Source: a bacterium UBP6_UBA1209 (GTDB taxonomy: Bacteria > UBP6 > UBA1177). Taken from it: a stretch of 31,179 bases of DNA. The notes under the pieces were generated by a model that was not told the origin of the DNA, did not search any database, and worked only from the letters and a program-made list of their open reading frames with translations. The position numbers and the translations under genes are program-made. The stretch covers positions 8,583-39,761 of the forward strand of contig DBXP01000042.1 in NCBI GenBank assembly GCA_002309575.1, given 5' to 3'. Of the stretch, positions 16,802-25,505 are shown piece by piece. The stretch's first letter is position 1; every line of letters begins with the position of its first letter.

Positions 16802-19800
16802 ATGTGGAAAAAAAGACTTTCGTCACTTCTTCTCGCTGTTTTTGCAGTGCTGGTAGCAGTATCCTGCACGACAGAGAGGAGCGCAGTTGACAAGACCGAC
16901 GAGCTTGCTCTCGACAAAAGGTTGTTCGAAGGCGAGTTCTTTGTACGTCAGACCATTATCGATCTTCCGTACACCGCTGATTACGCTTTCATCGGCGAAT
17001 CGAACAACGGCAAGATCATAAAATGGAAAATCACTGAAAACTGGCTTATCGGCTACAGCATCTGGGATAAGCTTACATCGATCGACTCCAACGAGATCAT
17101 CGACGTAAACGAAACTCCGGTTGTTGCTTACCCGATCGCAATGCACTACGACATCGTTCCTTCGGAAAATCCGACAACGGGCGAGGCTCTTCCTGTCCTC
17201 GTTGCAAACACGGACAGACCCTGGAACGAGAGACGTTACTTCTCGCTGGTTACGAACTCCATCAGCGGAGTAACCAACCGCGAGCTTCAGTACCTCAATC
17301 TTACAGTTGAATGGGGTGCTCCGTTCTTCAAGGGTGCGCTTACGACCGCAACGGATTTCGAATTCTATGCACACGACGGTACGTATATCCAGCCCAAAAA
17401 GTATCGTGACTACACTGCGCTCACAAACGATCAGGAGCGTTTCAACAAAGAGGTCGAGTGGTTCCAGTTCACATCAACTGAATACTTCGAGCCGATCGGC
17501 GACTGGAGCACGATTTACAACTGGGACGATATCGATGAGTTCATCGGCAACGAGCCCGCAGCTGTAACTTACCGTTTCGTATTCTCGAAGGTCAACAGAG
17601 ACGTTGTCGGTAAGAGAGACTACGACCTTGCAACCAAAAAGTTCACATGGACGAAGGGTTCAAAAGACAACGGTTTCAGACCGCTTGAATATCCGGATGA
17701 GATGTTCCGTGAATACGGCTTCTTCACCAACAAGTTCAAAGGTTATGACAACTACCACGGCTACAGAGAGGACAACTTCCATACACTTGCAAACTATTGG
17801 AATATGGCTTGGGCTGATTCCAACAAGAAATGGAACTTCACCTGCACCGAGTCTCCCGAGAACTACAACGAGTGTCTCAAAAAGATCAAATACCAGCAGA
17901 AGATCGTTTTCGTTTCATCACCGAAGACTCCTCTTCGCATGATCCCCGCAAACTGCGCGATCGCAAAGGATTACAACTATGCAATGCTTGGCGCAAGATT
18001 CGCAGCTATGAACCCGGGCAGCGATACCCGTATGTTCGAAAAATGGTACTATGAAAACTACAAGAACGATTTCTTCAAAGAGATCAAAACCGCTGACGGC
18101 GGCACCGCTATCGTCAGAGATACCGACTGGTATGTAAAGGACCTTAACGATCCTAATAACCCGCACTCCGCAACATGGAAGGAAAAATGCTTTGTTCCTG
18201 ACAAACAGGCATGGATCCAGAATTGGGACGGTTCATTTGTTGACGAGACCGGCGATGTTTCTGCAGAGGATCTCGCTTCCCGCGTAAACGATATCGTTGT
18301 TCTTGTTGAAAACCCGGTTGAGTCTTATGTCCCTGCAAGAGACGGAAAGGCTCTTTACGGCTTCGGCAACTACTACAACTTCTCCTCCGAGGACACCAGC
18401 AACGCTGTAAAGATCTGCGTTCTTCCGGAAGAGGCTGATCAGTATGATGAAGAGAAAGTTTCCTACTTCTCGACATGCAAAACCAACAATGACAAGATGT
18501 CCGAGCTTTACATGGAAGCAGGAATCGGCGAGTACGGTGCAACATGGAGAGGCGACCGCTGGGACTGCCAGATCTATGCTGAAAACGAATCCTGCCCCGA
18601 AGGCTATGTCGAAGCAAAGGCTGCATGTGTTCTCACAGCAGAGAGAACCTGCCAGGTCGAAGCAGGACTTCCTGTCCTTCGTCACAAATATGACAACGGT
18701 AACCCCTATGCTGCACTCATCAACTGGGTCGAGAAACCCACAGAGTACGGTATTCTCGGTGTTTCGCAGTGGAACGTAAACCCGGAGACAGGTATGTCTC
18801 TCGGCGGCGGTTCAAATATCGCCGGTTCAGTTCTTGCATGGTGCAACACAAGAGGTATCGAGCTTGCAAAGATGATCATCGACCAGGATGATCCCGCTGC
18901 TTGGGACTGGAAAGATCTTATCAACCCGGATTATCAGAACACTCCGTCGGTAATTTGGGACAACAACGCAACAACATCCAACAAGAAGGATGAAATCTCT
19001 CTTTACAACAAGAAGACAAACCTTATGAGAATGATCAAAGAGGCTCGTCCGCAGGAGACCGTTGAAGAGAGAGTCGCAAGATTCAACGAAGAATATCAGA
19101 TGAAGACCCGCAAGTACGACAGATTCGACTTCACGTCGCTGATCGGCAACTCAAAGTGGGAAACAAAGATGATTCCTTATTCCATCAAGAAGAACCTCTT
19201 CCCGTGGATGAATCCGGCTGACAATCCGGCTTACACCGATGAGCAGAAAGAGATCATGCAGCCCTGGTATGTAGGTCCTGCAGCGATGGAAGCTCAGATC
19301 ATCAGATACCTCAAGGCGAAAGCGCTTGACTTCGACTTCGATGAATCGTTCATGGATGGTTCGATTCTTCAGTTCATAAAGGATAAGCAGAGAATTATCC
19401 GCAAAGAAATGGGATTGGATGAGGATCAGGACTGGAGCAAGGTCGGTGACGAGGTCAAAGACGCATACGCTAAGAAGCTTATGTACGCTATCTATGATGA
19501 ACTTGAAAAACTTCAGTACAAGGGCGTAGCTGAGCACGAAATGGGTCACACACTCGGTCTCAGACACAACTTCGCAGGTTCCACCGACGTAAGGAACTAC
19601 GCAGACTCCTACTATGCTCCCGAGAACTATCCTGAGATGATGGAAGGTCTTGAGAAGCTTTACAAAGAAGAATCGGCAAAATCAGGCTTCCAGCCGGCAA
19701 CATTCGGCAGAAAGGCTTACAGATTCAAAAAGGCTTTCATGTCCAGTGGCGACAATGAAATCCAGAACTCTCCGCTTACTTACCACACATATACATCTGT

Positions 19801-22123
19801 AATGGATTATCAGAGAGAGCTTTATATCCACTCTCTCGGCCTTGGTAAGTATGACCTTGCAGCTCTTAAGTTCGTATACGGCAGATCATTTGAAAAGGTC
19901 GCTGTCAAAGGCGGCGGCGCATACGGCGAGCTCATTCACCAGGGGGAGGCAGGCGACGAGTACGGCTGGGTCAACCCGATAAGAGATCCGAGATATCCGG
20001 ATTACATCAGAACAAACGAGCAGTATCTTGACAATAACGGCGAACTCATCAAGGTTAAGGTTCCGACGAAACTTTATGTTTACTACGACAACGAAGGCAA
20101 AAAGGTCGAAGCACTTGCTCCGAACGTAAAAATGTCGCTTGACGTAATGAACGAAGGTCTCAAGAAGACCTACAACGAAGATAAAGGTGAGTACGAGTAC
20201 GCTTACGACTTCGACTGTGACAAAGAGCTTGCTCAGTGCATGTCCGACATAACATATCTTGTCAACGACGGCAGCCACTATGAGTACACCTTCGTTACAG
20301 ATGAAAAATCATCCGACGATCCTAAGGCTAACACATTCGATGCCGGCTACATGGCTTCCGATATCATCAGAGGCATGGCTGATATGGATGACGCTTACTA
20401 CTTCCTGAGATTCTTCAGAAGAGGTAACCCGAAGTTCAGAGAGTTCCGCGGCAGAACATCCATGAAGATGATCTACGACACACTCTTCTCGAAGTATAAA
20501 TACATCCACTTCCTGCTTGATTACAACTTCTATGCATACGGCAAGTGGGGTCCGTACATCCTTGGTCTCTATGAGCCCGGAAACTGCACGGAAACATTCC
20601 CGATCCCGACCTCGGAAGAGCCCGGAACCGAAAAGAAAGTCAAGAACTACCTCTGCGAGGAGCTCCAGAGAGCATTCAGAGGCGAAGAGTACTGGATTGA
20701 CGATTACGGCAACTTCAGGACCAACACCCCGATGGGTCCGGCTGACCACGTAATCGCAGGTATGGAAGGTGCAAACTACTTCTACTACGATGTTCTTTAC
20801 AGACCTGCTGTCGGTGCTTACATGCAGATCAGCGGCGGAAACGATCCTGATATCAATGATAAGATGGAAGGCAATCAGGGCGGTTACTATCAGTCAATGG
20901 ACAACTACATCGACGGATATGCAGATATCGCTCCTGGCGTAATCCAGATCACTCCTCTTCTCGGACGTTTCCAGAAGGATCGTTACGACATTCAGGACAA
21001 CGAGCAGATCTACTACGACAAAGTCCTCAGAAGAGCTTATGCAGAAGAGAAGATGGTCGCTATTTACGCTATCGCAAACAGCGGCTGGTTCGATGCGAAG
21101 TACAGAAGAGAGAGCCGTGCAAACACTCCGGACCAGATGTTCACCGGTCTTGAGAACGTCAAGTTCACAATGCTTTCCGATGTCATGGACGAAGAGGCAC
21201 TCTTCTCCTTCTCTCCGTATTGTGTAAATTCAGAGACGAAGGCGATCGCAAAGGTCGACGTTCCTGTAAACATCCTTACCAACTGGGGTGCATTCCCTGA
21301 GTTCGCAGCTGTTGACGAAAACGGCAACCAGCTTGTTCAGCAGGGTTCGATTTACAACTTCAAAAAGAACCTCTGCTCGCAGGTCGGCGAAAAATGGCTT
21401 CCGATCCACGCTGGCTGGACCTACTTCGACAAGATGTGGCCGATGTACTGGGCAATGGGCAACGTAGCGAATATGTCTGCTGATACTTCGGTATACGAGA
21501 GATTTATCGCTTACAAGATCCCTGCTTACGAGATCACCACATATCCGGAGCCGGATGTAAACGAGGCTCAGTTCCTCAACAAAGACGGAAACAACTACTA
21601 CAGAGCTGTTCTTCCGACATCCGCTCTTGACTCGCAGGACGGTGCTGGTCTTACCGCTTGGAAGACCTGCAGAGAGGCTAAGATCAGAGCAGGCGAGAAT
21701 GACTTCACAGACTGCCTTGCTAAGGTCGGCTACTCAAAGTCCGGTGCAGCTGCAGCAAACGCAGAACTTGGTCTTGCATTGTTTAATGAGGGTAATAAAG
21801 AGGATAGTGCAAATCCGGAGAAATGCATACATGTCGAGACTGGAGCAGAAGTTGAGGTTGAAAGATGTATCCATACAGGCGATCCACGTTTCCCCTCTGT
21901 TGAAGGCTTCAGAAAGTATCTGTCTGACAAATATTCGAGACTTGCTCCGTCGTTCAGACTTGTTCAGAGCGCAGGCATCCTCAAGCAGAGCGAGCTTGAT
22001 GATATGTCAGAGGGTAAAGAGGGCTACACCAGACTGGTCATCATGGAGACGACTCTTGACCAGATGAACTCCTTCGCAGTTGATAATCTTGGTTTGGCAC
22101 CTTACTACGTATCACGTTACTAG
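16802..22123 (+). CDS. Giant lipoprotein zinc metalloprotease, metzincin-like (DUF4953/DUF5117-related)
   Basis: This 1773-residue predicted lipoprotein has signal peptide MWKKRLSSLLLAVFAVLVAVSC with C22 as the lipidated residue and Thr at +2, consistent with sorting to the outer membrane. The catalytic motif HEMGHTLGLRH supplies H912, H916 and H922 with E913. SVMDY (M1001) is a Met-turn-like element. HExxHxxGLRHNF followed by S-V-M-D-Y is typical of the DUF4953/DUF5117 group of zinc-dependent proteases found in several diderm phyla. The protein is far longer than I expect for that group, with about 900 residues before the active site. Many paired cysteines suggest disulfides. The ATG follows GGGAGG, 21 bases after the barrel gene; a strong terminator follows. 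AGA/CGT arginine codons suggest high expression. Substrate unknown. Confidence 0.9.
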   Translation: MWKKRLSSLLLAVFAVLVAVSCTTERSAVDKTDELALDKRLFEGEFFVRQTIIDLPYTADYAFIGESNNGKIIKWKITENWLIGYSIWDKLTSIDSNEIIDVNETPVVAYPIAMHYDIVPSENPTTGEALPVLVANTDRPWNERRYFSLVTNSISGVTNRELQYLNLTVEWGAPFFKGALTTATDFEFYAHDGTYIQPKKYRDYTALTNDQERFNKEVEWFQFTSTEYFEPIGDWSTIYNWDDIDEFIGNEPAAVTYRFVFSKVNRDVVGKRDYDLATKKFTWTKGSKDNGFRPLEYPDEMFREYGFFTNKFKGYDNYHGYREDNFHTLANYWNMAWADSNKKWNFTCTESPENYNECLKKIKYQQKIVFVSSPKTPLRMIPANCAIAKDYNYAMLGARFAAMNPGSDTRMFEKWYYENYKNDFFKEIKTADGGTAIVRDTDWYVKDLNDPNNPHSATWKEKCFVPDKQAWIQNWDGSFVDETGDVSAEDLASRVNDIVVLVENPVESYVPARDGKALYGFGNYYNFSSEDTSNAVKICVLPEEADQYDEEKVSYFSTCKTNNDKMSELYMEAGIGEYGATWRGDRWDCQIYAENESCPEGYVEAKAACVLTAERTCQVEAGLPVLRHKYDNGNPYAALINWVEKPTEYGILGVSQWNVNPETGMSLGGGSNIAGSVLAWCNTRGIELAKMIIDQDDPAAWDWKDLINPDYQNTPSVIWDNNATTSNKKDEISLYNKKTNLMRMIKEARPQETVEERVARFNEEYQMKTRKYDRFDFTSLIGNSKWETKMIPYSIKKNLFPWMNPADNPAYTDEQKEIMQPWYVGPAAMEAQIIRYLKAKALDFDFDESFMDGSILQFIKDKQRIIRKEMGLDEDQDWSKVGDEVKDAYAKKLMYAIYDELEKLQYKGVAEHEMGHTLGLRHNFAGSTDVRNYADSYYAPENYPEMMEGLEKLYKEESAKSGFQPATFGRKAYRFKKAFMSSGDNEIQNSPLTYHTYTSVMDYQRELYIHSLGLGKYDLAALKFVYGRSFEKVAVKGGGAYGELIHQGEAGDEYGWVNPIRDPRYPDYIRTNEQYLDNNGELIKVKVPTKLYVYYDNEGKKVEALAPNVKMSLDVMNEGLKKTYNEDKGEYEYAYDFDCDKELAQCMSDITYLVNDGSHYEYTFVTDEKSSDDPKANTFDAGYMASDIIRGMADMDDAYYFLRFFRRGNPKFREFRGRTSMKMIYDTLFSKYKYIHFLLDYNFYAYGKWGPYILGLYEPGNCTETFPIPTSEEPGTEKKVKNYLCEELQRAFRGEEYWIDDYGNFRTNTPMGPADHVIAGMEGANYFYYDVLYRPAVGAYMQISGGNDPDINDKMEGNQGGYYQSMDNYIDGYADIAPGVIQITPLLGRFQKDRYDIQDNEQIYYDKVLRRAYAEEKMVAIYAIANSGWFDAKYRRESRANTPDQMFTGLENVKFTMLSDVMDEEALFSFSPYCVNSETKAIAKVDVPVNILTNWGAFPEFAAVDENGNQLVQQGSIYNFKKNLCSQVGEKWLPIHAGWTYFDKMWPMYWAMGNVANMSADTSVYERFIAYKIPAYEITTYPEPDVNEAQFLNKDGNNYYRAVLPTSALDSQDGAGLTAWKTCREAKIRAGENDFTDCLAKVGYSKSGAAAANAELGLALFNEGNKEDSANPEKCIHVETGAEVEVERCIHTGDPRFPSVEGFRKYLSDKYSRLAPSFRLVQSAGILKQSELDDMSEGKEGYTRLVIMETTLDQMNSFAVDNLGLAPYYVSRY

Positions 22124-22145
22124 ACTCACAGTTTGGCGACATTTC

Positions 22146-22174
22146 AAAAGGGGGCTTCGGCTCCCTTTTTTTTT
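22146..22174 (+). terminator. Strong intrinsic terminator after the metalloprotease gene
   Basis: A ten-pair stem AAAAGGGGGC / GCTCCCTTTT (one G-U pair) closes on a TTCG tetraloop and runs into nine T residues. It ends the porin-metalloprotease transcription unit and lies only 15 bases before the deoC start. Confidence 0.95.
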
Positions 22175-22188
22175 GGAGGAAAAGGGAG

Positions 22189-22956
22189 ATGAAAGATCTG
22201 ATATTAAAGCGGGCTTACGCGCTTGACGCGCTTATCGGCTTCGATTGTACCAAAATGGAGGAACTCAGACGGAATCTGGCTTTTGAGTATGCTGAACAGC
22301 TTGAAATAACAAAGGATCTTGCGGCGAAAGCGATAGACCACACCATACTCTCCTTCAACGCGACGGAGGGCGATGTGCTCAGGATCTGCGAAGAGGCGGC
22401 AAGGTACGGTTTTGCGGCTGTCTGCGTCAATCCTGTCTGGGTGAAGAGAGTAGCGGAGTTCAGGAAGGAAAGCGGCGCCGGGTTCAGGATCGCCACGGTC
22501 ATCGACTTCCCGCTCGGAGCATCGACTGTCGAAGCCAGAGTCGCCGAGGCTGAAAAGGCGGTCGCGGACGGCGCCGACGAGCTTGATCTTGTTATCGGTA
22601 TCGGCCTTCTGAAGAGCGGAAAACTTCGCGAAACATACGAATCGATGAGGGCGGTCGCCGGGGTAAAGTGCTTTCTGAAGGTCATTCTCGAGGCTTCGGC
22701 TCTTACCGATTCCGAAAAGGTCGATGCGGCGCTTCTTGCCTTTTTTGCGGGGGCGAAGATGCTCAAGACTTCGACGGGTGTCAACGGAAAGGCAGCAGTC
22801 GACGATGTCAGGCTCCTGAGAGCGGTCGCCGGGAAGAGTCTCGGAGTCAAGGCAGCCGGCGGGATCCGCGACAAGGAGACTCTGCTTGCGATGATGCGGG
22901 CCGGAGCCGACAGAATAGGCTGCAGCAGCTCGGTTTCGATTATGGAAAACTGGTAA
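22189..22956 (+). CDS. deoC: Deoxyribose-phosphate aldolase
   Basis: DeoC cleaves 2-deoxy-D-ribose 5-phosphate to glyceraldehyde 3-phosphate and acetaldehyde in deoxynucleoside breakdown. It has 255 residues in a class I aldolase TIM barrel. The Schiff-base lysine is K193 (LKTSTG) and the second active-site lysine is K221 (VKAAGGIR). The DELDLVI strand holds the catalytic aspartate. About 45 residues precede the family's usual IDHT start. The ATG follows GGAGGAAAAGGGAG. No other deoxynucleoside-catabolic gene lies nearby. It directly follows the terminator, so it needs its own promoter or relies on readthrough; the 65-base gap leaves little room, so a promoter may lie within the previous gene's end. 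Confidence 0.95.
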   Translation: MKDLILKRAYALDALIGFDCTKMEELRRNLAFEYAEQLEITKDLAAKAIDHTILSFNATEGDVLRICEEAARYGFAAVCVNPVWVKRVAEFRKESGAGFRIATVIDFPLGASTVEARVAEAEKAVADGADELDLVIGIGLLKSGKLRETYESMRAVAGVKCFLKVILEASALTDSEKVDAALLAFFAGAKMLKTSTGVNGKAAVDDVRLLRAVAGKSLGVKAAGGIRDKETLLAMMRAGADRIGCSSSVSIMENW

Positions 22957-22957
22957 A

Positions 22958-23491
22958 ATGGCTGGAAAAGTTCTCAAAATCACGGTTTTTGCGCTTATTT
23001 GCCTGATTGTTGCCGCGTGCAGCGCAGACAAGGCTGAAAGTGACCCAGAGACCCGGATCGTCAGGGAATTCTTTGAGGCGCGGGTCTCAGGGAATGCCGA
23101 TGCCGCCTACGGTATGCTGAGCGAATCCACGAAGAGGCTCTACTCGGATGCGCAGTTCAAGGAGTACTGCTTTATCTATAAGGTGGTCGAGTTTGAAACT
23201 TCGGCGGGAAAGGACGGCTATATCCCTGTAAAATACACCTTTTACGACAAAAAATACAAAAAGGAGAGCACCGAGCTCTACACCTATTACATTACGGACA
23301 ACATTGAAAATCTCAGGGTGGAAAACGGTAAGATCCTCTTCCCTCATGTCGGTTTTATCGCGCTGAGGCAGGCGATAGAGGCAAGGGATACCGGCAAGGC
23401 GGAAGCAGCCGTGAAATCGATGCGTGATCTGGACCCGGGAAACCCCGATGTCAGGGATACGATCGATAAAATGGGCTTTAATGTTAGATAA
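22958..23491 (+). CDS. Small lipoprotein, possibly NTF2-like (DUF4878-type)
   Basis: This 177-residue predicted lipoprotein is of unknown function. The signal peptide ends in IVAAC, with C21 lipidated. The body reads VREFFEARVSGNADAAYGML followed by an ML-SESTKRLYS stretch and alternating strands, the pattern of small NTF2-like/DUF4878 proteins with a 'helix, then curved sheet' fold. The last 50 residues are helical and charged, TPR-like in rhythm (AIEARDTGKAEAAVKSMRDL). Its ATG is one base after the deoC stop, and no clear Shine-Dalgarno is present, so it is probably coupled to deoC translation. No functional link to deoC is evident. The fold assignment is by eye. Confidence 0.8.
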   Translation: MAGKVLKITVFALICLIVAACSADKAESDPETRIVREFFEARVSGNADAAYGMLSESTKRLYSDAQFKEYCFIYKVVEFETSAGKDGYIPVKYTFYDKKYKKESTELYTYYITDNIENLRVENGKILFPHVGFIALRQAIEARDTGKAEAAVKSMRDLDPGNPDVRDTIDKMGFNVR

Positions 23492-23527
23492 AAAATGTTA
23501 ATGCGTTGTTTTTATTCCACTTTTTTC

Positions 23528-23555
23528 TTGAAAATAGATGCTTCATAATTAGATT
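23528..23555 (+). promoter_or_regulatory. Possible promoter for typA
   Basis: TTGAAA (23528-23533), a 16-base spacer and TAGATT (23550-23555) lie in an AT-rich 97-base gap before typA. The match is moderate. No clear terminator for the preceding lipoprotein gene is visible. Confidence 0.35.
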
Positions 23556-23588
23556 ACCACGTTTTTTTTATTTTGATTGAAGGGAAAA

Positions 23589-25436
23589 ATGAGCTTTGTA
23601 AGAAACGACAAAATCAGAAATGTGGCAATTATTGCCCACGTTGACCACGGAAAAACGACTCTTGTTGACGCGATGTTCAAGCAGAGCGGCGTTTTCCGCG
23701 ACGACGAAATTGTGAACGAAAGGGTTATGGACAACATGGATCTTGAGCGCGAACGCGGTATCACGATTGCGGCGAAGAACTGTTCGATTGTCTGGAAAGG
23801 GGTCAAAATCAACATAATCGACACTCCCGGGCACGCCGATTTCGGCGGCGAGGTCGAGCGGGCGCTCTCGATGGCTGACAGTGCGATCCTGCTGGTCGAC
23901 GCTTCGGAAGGGCCGCTCCCGCAGACGCGTTTTGTTCTTCGGAAGGCGCTTGAGGCCAAGCTTCAGCTTATGGTCGTCATCAACAAAATCGACAGGAAGG
24001 ATGCGCGTCCGAATGAGGTCCTTGACGAGATATACAACCTTTTCATCGATCTTGGAGCTGACGAGGATCAGCTCGAATTTCCTGTGCTTTACGCCATCGG
24101 CAGGGACGGGATCGCCCAGGAGACGCTGACTGAGCAGGGCAAGGATCTGCACATCCTGATGGATAAGATCGTCGAGTGCACGAAGGGGCCGGAGTATGAT
24201 CCTGAGAAGCCGTTCCAGATGCTCGTGACGGATCTCAGTTACAACGATTACCTCGGCAGACTGGCGATCGGAAAAGTCATCAACGGCAGCGTCCACTGCA
24301 ACCAGTCGCTTGTCTGCATCAAGGAAAACGACCGCCAGGTCAGGCTGAAGGTCACGCGGCTCCAGCAGTATCAGGGTGTAAAGCTGGCCGAGGCGGACAG
24401 AGTCGAGCCGGGCGACATCATCATTCTGGCGGGCATCGAGGATGTCAACATCGGCGATACGGTTGCGACGATCGATGCTCCGGTCGCGCTTCCGAGGATC
24501 AAGGTCGACGAGCCGACGGTCAGCATGATCTTCACGATCAACAACGGGCCTCTGGCAGGCCGTGAAGGCAAGTATGTCCAGCTCCGCAAAATCAAGGAGA
24601 GGCTCCACAAGGAGACGCTGATGAATGTCTCCATCAAGCTGGAGGAGCCCGAAAACAACGAATATGTCGTCGTCAAGGGACGCGGCGAGCTGCAGATGGC
24701 GATAATCATCGAGCAGATGCGGCGCGAGGGCTTCGAGCTCTGCGTAGGCCGTCCGACAGTCATTTACAAGGAGATCGACGGCAAGACCTACGAGCCGATC
24801 GAGCATGTCTACATCGAGTGCCACGAGATGTTTACCGGCATCGTCACGGAGAAACTTTCGATGCGCAAGGGCAGGATGCTGAACCTTGCAAGCGCTGCCG
24901 GCGAGCGGGCATACATGGAGTTTTCCGTGCCGTCCCGCGGGCTGATAGGCTACCGCGACCAGTTCCTGACCGACACGAAGGGCACCGGTACGCTCAACTC
25001 GATGTTTGAAGGCTACGAGGAGTATCGCGGCAACTTCCCGGTCCGCTTCACGGGCTCGATCGTGGCCGACAGGCAGGGCGAGGCGATCGCCTACGCGCTC
25101 TTCAACCTTGAGCCGAGAGGCGAGCTCTTCATCGTTCCGGGTATGCCGGTCTACGAGGGGATGATCATCGGCGAGCACTCGAAGGATCTCGACATCGACG
25201 TCAACCCGTGCAAGGCGAAAAAGCTCACCAACATGCGTGCAGCCGGCAAGGACGACGCCGTTACGCTGACGCCGGTCAAGCCGATGACGCTCGAACGCGC
25301 TATCCATTTCATCAACGAGGACGAGCTTGTCGAGGTCACTCCGACATCCCTCAGGCTCCGCAAGTCGGTGCTTTCGGCGGCGCTGCGCCACGCGATCCGC
25401 GGCAAAGAGTACACCGAGAGCCTGAAAAATTCCTGA
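23589..25436 (+). CDS. typA: Translational GTPase TypA/BipA
   Basis: TypA/BipA is a ribosome-associated GTPase of the EF-G/LepA class involved in 50S assembly and stress adaptation. It has 615 residues, normal size. G motifs: AHVDHGKTT (16-24), RGIT with the preceding ERE, DTPGHADF and NKID. An EF-Tu-like domain 2, EF-G III/V-like domains and the specific C-terminal domain (GRGELQM, SRGLIGYRDQFLTDTKGTG) follow. I chose the ATG at 23589. An in-frame TTG at 23577 is possible, but AAGGGA lies downstream of it, and the N-terminus SFVRNDKIRNVAIIAHVDHG fits the family best from the ATG. Confidence 0.97.
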   Translation: MSFVRNDKIRNVAIIAHVDHGKTTLVDAMFKQSGVFRDDEIVNERVMDNMDLERERGITIAAKNCSIVWKGVKINIIDTPGHADFGGEVERALSMADSAILLVDASEGPLPQTRFVLRKALEAKLQLMVVINKIDRKDARPNEVLDEIYNLFIDLGADEDQLEFPVLYAIGRDGIAQETLTEQGKDLHILMDKIVECTKGPEYDPEKPFQMLVTDLSYNDYLGRLAIGKVINGSVHCNQSLVCIKENDRQVRLKVTRLQQYQGVKLAEADRVEPGDIIILAGIEDVNIGDTVATIDAPVALPRIKVDEPTVSMIFTINNGPLAGREGKYVQLRKIKERLHKETLMNVSIKLEEPENNEYVVVKGRGELQMAIIIEQMRREGFELCVGRPTVIYKEIDGKTYEPIEHVYIECHEMFTGIVTEKLSMRKGRMLNLASAAGERAYMEFSVPSRGLIGYRDQFLTDTKGTGTLNSMFEGYEEYRGNFPVRFTGSIVADRQGEAIAYALFNLEPRGELFIVPGMPVYEGMIIGEHSKDLDIDVNPCKAKKLTNMRAAGKDDAVTLTPVKPMTLERAIHFINEDELVEVTPTSLRLRKSVLSAALRHAIRGKEYTESLKNS

Positions 25437-25505
25437 AATCCGAAATTTCTGAAATAATTTTTCCGCTGACTTTGTTACTTTTCCGTAATTTTTAGGGAGG
25501 AAACC

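Noticed and set aside
23568..25391. A 607-codon open frame on the minus strand
   Set aside because: It lies wholly opposite typA, which has all GTPase motifs. The product is Arg/Asp/Leu-rich without a recognisable fold, as expected of a mirror frame.
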